DNA of 64,000 nt from an uncultured Ulvibacter sp. (GTDB lineage: Bacteria; Bacteroidota; Bacteroidia; Flavobacteriales; Flavobacteriaceae), in contig CALSSW010000002.1 of assembly GCA_943789105.1 (NCBI GenBank), positions 62,001 to 126,000 on the forward strand, in the 5' to 3' direction. The position numbers and the translations under genes are program-made. A model generated the notes under the pieces. It was not told where the DNA came from and did no database searches. It worked only from the letters and a program-made list of their open reading frames with translations. Positions within the stretch are counted from its first letter, which is position 1. The number at the start of each line of letters is the position of its first letter. Below are positions 62,359-64,000 of this stretch, one piece after another.

Positions 62359-62556
62359 CTATGCTTCTACTTCTTCTACTGCGTCAATAACAATTTGACC
62401 ACGGTAGTATAGTTTACCTTCATGCCAGTGCGCTCTATGGTAAAGGTGCGATTCTCCGGTTGTAGGATCTGTAGCAATTTGCGGTGCAACTGCTTTGTAA
62501 TGTGTTCTTCTTTTATCTCTTCTAGTTTTGGAGATTTTTCTCTTAGGATGTGCCAT
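62359..62556 (-). CDS. rpmF: 50S ribosomal protein L32
   Basis: 65 residues, basic, starting [21 protein letters not shown], the typical L32 N-terminus. The zinc cysteines of some L32 proteins are absent; the middle part has [20 protein letters not shown]. It follows the DUF177 gene by six bases, a pairing seen across bacteria. Confidence 0.95.
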   Translation of the reverse strand: MAHPKRKISKTRRDKRRTHYKAVAPQIATDPTTGESHLYHRAHWHEGKLYYRGQIVIDAVEEVEA

Positions 62557-62562
62557 TACGCT

Positions 62563-63120
62563 CTATTTATTTTCGTTTAGTAAATTTTTTAATGAATCCC
62601 ATCTTGGATCTGTTGGTCCTTGTTGGAGTTCTTCTATATCTTCTTTGGGTGCCTTTGGGCTTAACTCTTCAAGTTTGTCGAGAATGTCACTTTGCAGTGT
62701 TCCATCTTCTATTCCTGGGTGTATTCTTCTGCTGGGTAAATTTAAAATTACAGACTCATAAATGAATTGTTGAATATTAACCTCATAACTTCCGTGTGGA
62801 ATTTGTAGTAAATCTTCATTTTCATCATTAAAATCATCTCCAAACTTTACAATAAAATGATAGCTTCCCCCCACAAGCTCGTTGTAAGGCTCGTTGGTTA
62901 CATCACAATTTACATTTACATCACCCGTGTAGGTTAATGTAAACTCCATAAAGGTTGTTTTTTTATCTAGCAGTACGTCCAGAGAAATGGCTGCTCCATT
63001 AAACTCGTCATACTCAAAATGCTCAAAGAACGTATTGTCTATTGTAAAATCAAAGTGATGCTCTCCAAGTTTCAACCCAACAAAAGGGATTGTAAATTCT
63101 TTCAAATCTCTCATAATCAC
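62563..63120 (-). CDS. DUF177/YceD family protein
   Basis: 185 residues of the family encoded next to rpmF (YceD, DUF177), which takes part in 23S rRNA/large-subunit maturation in E. coli and plants. Seen: MDVNCDVTNEPYNELVGG-like segment (VNVNCDVTNEPYNELV), with a single cysteine where others have a cluster, and the C-terminal LPSRRIHPGIEDG, then DPRWDSLKNLL, which is the most conserved stretch. Cytoplasmic. Six bases from rpmF, so cotranslated in effect. Confidence 0.88.
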   Translation of the reverse strand: MIMRDLKEFTIPFVGLKLGEHHFDFTIDNTFFEHFEYDEFNGAAISLDVLLDKKTTFMEFTLTYTGDVNVNCDVTNEPYNELVGGSYHFIVKFGDDFNDENEDLLQIPHGSYEVNIQQFIYESVILNLPSRRIHPGIEDGTLQSDILDKLEELSPKAPKEDIEELQQGPTDPRWDSLKNLLNENK

Positions 63121-63198
63121 ACCAAATTGAAATATCCGCCTTACGCATAAAGCGGCTGCAAAGATAAAAAATTATTTCATTTGCAAATTATTTTATCA

Positions 63199-64000
63199 CT
63201 ACTTTTTTACAAAGGGCTTGCGCTTGCTAATTTTTAAGGGGTTTTCTGCAGAAACCAGATATGCTTTCCTTGTTTTATGTATGGTAATGGCGCTAAAAAC
63301 TGCTGCTCTAAAGGAGGAGAAGTCTGCCTTGTTTTTACCAGCAATATCATAGGCGGTGCCGTGGTCTGGAGAGGTTCTTATCTCACTAAGTCCGGCGGTG
63401 TAGTTTACCCCAAAGCCAAAGGCAAGGGTCTTAAAAGGTACAAGACCTTGGTCATGGTAGGAGGCTATAATAACATCAAAGTTTTTATAGTTTGCACTAC
63501 CAAAAAAACTGTCTGCGGCATAAGGGCCAAAAACCGTTTTACCATTATTGCGTAAGTTATCTAGTGTTGGGCGCATAATTGTGTCATCCTCATTTCCAAT
63601 AACACCGTTGTCTCCAGTGTGAGGATTAATCCCTAAAACGGCTATTTTTGGTTTGGCAATTCCAAAATCTTGAATTAGGGTTTTATGTATGGTGTTGATC
63701 TTTTTTTCTATGACCTCCCTGGTAATGTTTGCCGAAATGTCTTTTACCGCTACATGGTCTGTCAAAAGGCCTACTCTTAGGCTTTCTGAAATCATCAACA
63801 TCAAACTGTCTCCTTCCAATTGTTGTTGTAAATAATCTGTGTGGCCAGGAAAATTAAAGCGCTCTGACTGTATGTTTGCTTTGTTTATTGGAGCGGTTAC
63901 AAGGGCGTGTATCGTGTTTTGTTTAAGCGCTAATACTGCAGCCTCTAATGACCTTACAGCATACTGGCCAATAGTGTTGTCTTGTTTTCCAAAATCAATC
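63199..64000 (-). CDS. pdxA: 4-hydroxythreonine-4-phosphate dehydrogenase, 5' part outside the window
   Basis: PdxA oxidises 4-phosphohydroxy-L-threonine in pyridoxal phosphate synthesis. The minus-strand frame stays open to base 64000, so the ORF-track TTG start at 63819 is internal. Family motifs: NFPGHTDYLQQQL, ALVTAPINKANI, GINPHTGDNGVIGNED, VFGPYAADSFF, and YHDQGLVPFKTLAFG with metal-binding histidine. The C-terminus is complete. The N-terminus and start lie beyond the window. It precedes the DUF177/rpmF pair by about 80 bases. Confidence 0.95.
   Translation of the reverse strand, partial: IDFGKQDNTIGQYAVRSLEAAVLALKQNTIHALVTAPINKANIQSERFNFPGHTDYLQQQLEGDSLMLMISESLRVGLLTDHVAVKDISANITREVIEKKINTIHKTLIQDFGIAKPKIAVLGINPHTGDNGVIGNEDDTIMRPTLDNLRNNGKTVFGPYAADSFFGSANYKNFDVIIASYHDQGLVPFKTLAFGFGVNYTAGLSEIRTSPDHGTAYDIAGKNKADFSSFRAAVFSAITIHKTRKAYLVSAENPLKISKRKPFVKK

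Noticed and set aside
63199-63819. pdxA starting at 63819
   Set aside because: That codon is TTG within NFPGHTDYLQQQL-E; the frame continues with PdxA motifs to the window edge.

Overview
The window is typical chromosomal core of a Bacteroidetes bacterium, almost certainly a marine-type Flavobacteriaceae member. Evidence: type IX secretion (T9SS) C-terminal sorting domains on two secreted proteins, a PorW/SprE-type gliding/T9SS lipoprotein, an IPExxxVDY-family protein, a CCDC81-type HU/SPOR protein, an F-type ATP synthase operon without atpD/atpC, absence of Shine-Dalgarno sequences, and -7 boxes of the TAnnTTTG type. No rRNA, tRNA, CRISPR array, insertion sequence, prophage or integrase was seen, and no gene-free stretch exceeds 300 bases.

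Layout. 1-6.5 kb: end of a polyprenyl sugar-phosphate transferase (cut by the window edge), a zinc-ribbon protein, a membrane M28 peptidase, two SDR-type enzymes (one resembling flavobacterial L-threonine dehydrogenase) and a small lipoprotein. 6.7-15.5 kb: PurF-like amidotransferase, PfkB kinase, RNase H, PurN, then acpP-fabF-rnc and a translationally adjacent IPExxxVDY/pyruvate kinase pair. 15.5-21.7 kb: SH3 lipoprotein, DinB, CYTH protein, CutC, DprA, HU-SPOR protein, acyl-CoA thioesterase. 21.7-28.2 kb: a minus-strand envelope run (flippase, dUTPase, NDP-sugar nucleotidyltransferase, TPR protein, DUF4292 lipoprotein, EnvC-like protein). 28.3-37.5 kb: porW/sprE, bactofilin, AtpZ-like and DUF6168-like proteins, then atpB-E-F-H-A-G; atpG carries an apparent one-base frameshift. 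37.6-45.4 kb: a 47-residue membrane protein, queD, lpxH, recJ, an AhpD-like protein, rsmI, tdk, alr, asd. 45.5-59.2 kb is the most accessory part: two paralogous diheme cytochrome c lipoproteins flanking a T9SS-exported FG-GAP/UnbV protein, DoxX, a prolyl oligopeptidase, an orphan ABC ATPase, HupE, a GreA/B-like protein, a FAD oxidoreductase and a large PNGase F-like T9SS protein. 59.2-64 kb: accC, accB, fabH, rpmF, a DUF177 protein and the 3' part of pdxA.

Functionally, the window joins fatty-acid synthesis initiation (AccBC, FabH, AcpP, FabF), envelope assembly (LpxH, Alr, Asd, flippase, EnvC-like), energy conversion (ATP synthase, cytochromes) and T9SS-dependent surface export. The best candidates for something not well described are the cytochrome/UnbV/cytochrome cassette and the PNGase F-like protein whose fold is split by a LamG-type insertion. 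The atpG frameshift needs to be resolved by resequencing before any biological reading. All family assignments come from reading motifs and from memory of the families; no database search was run.
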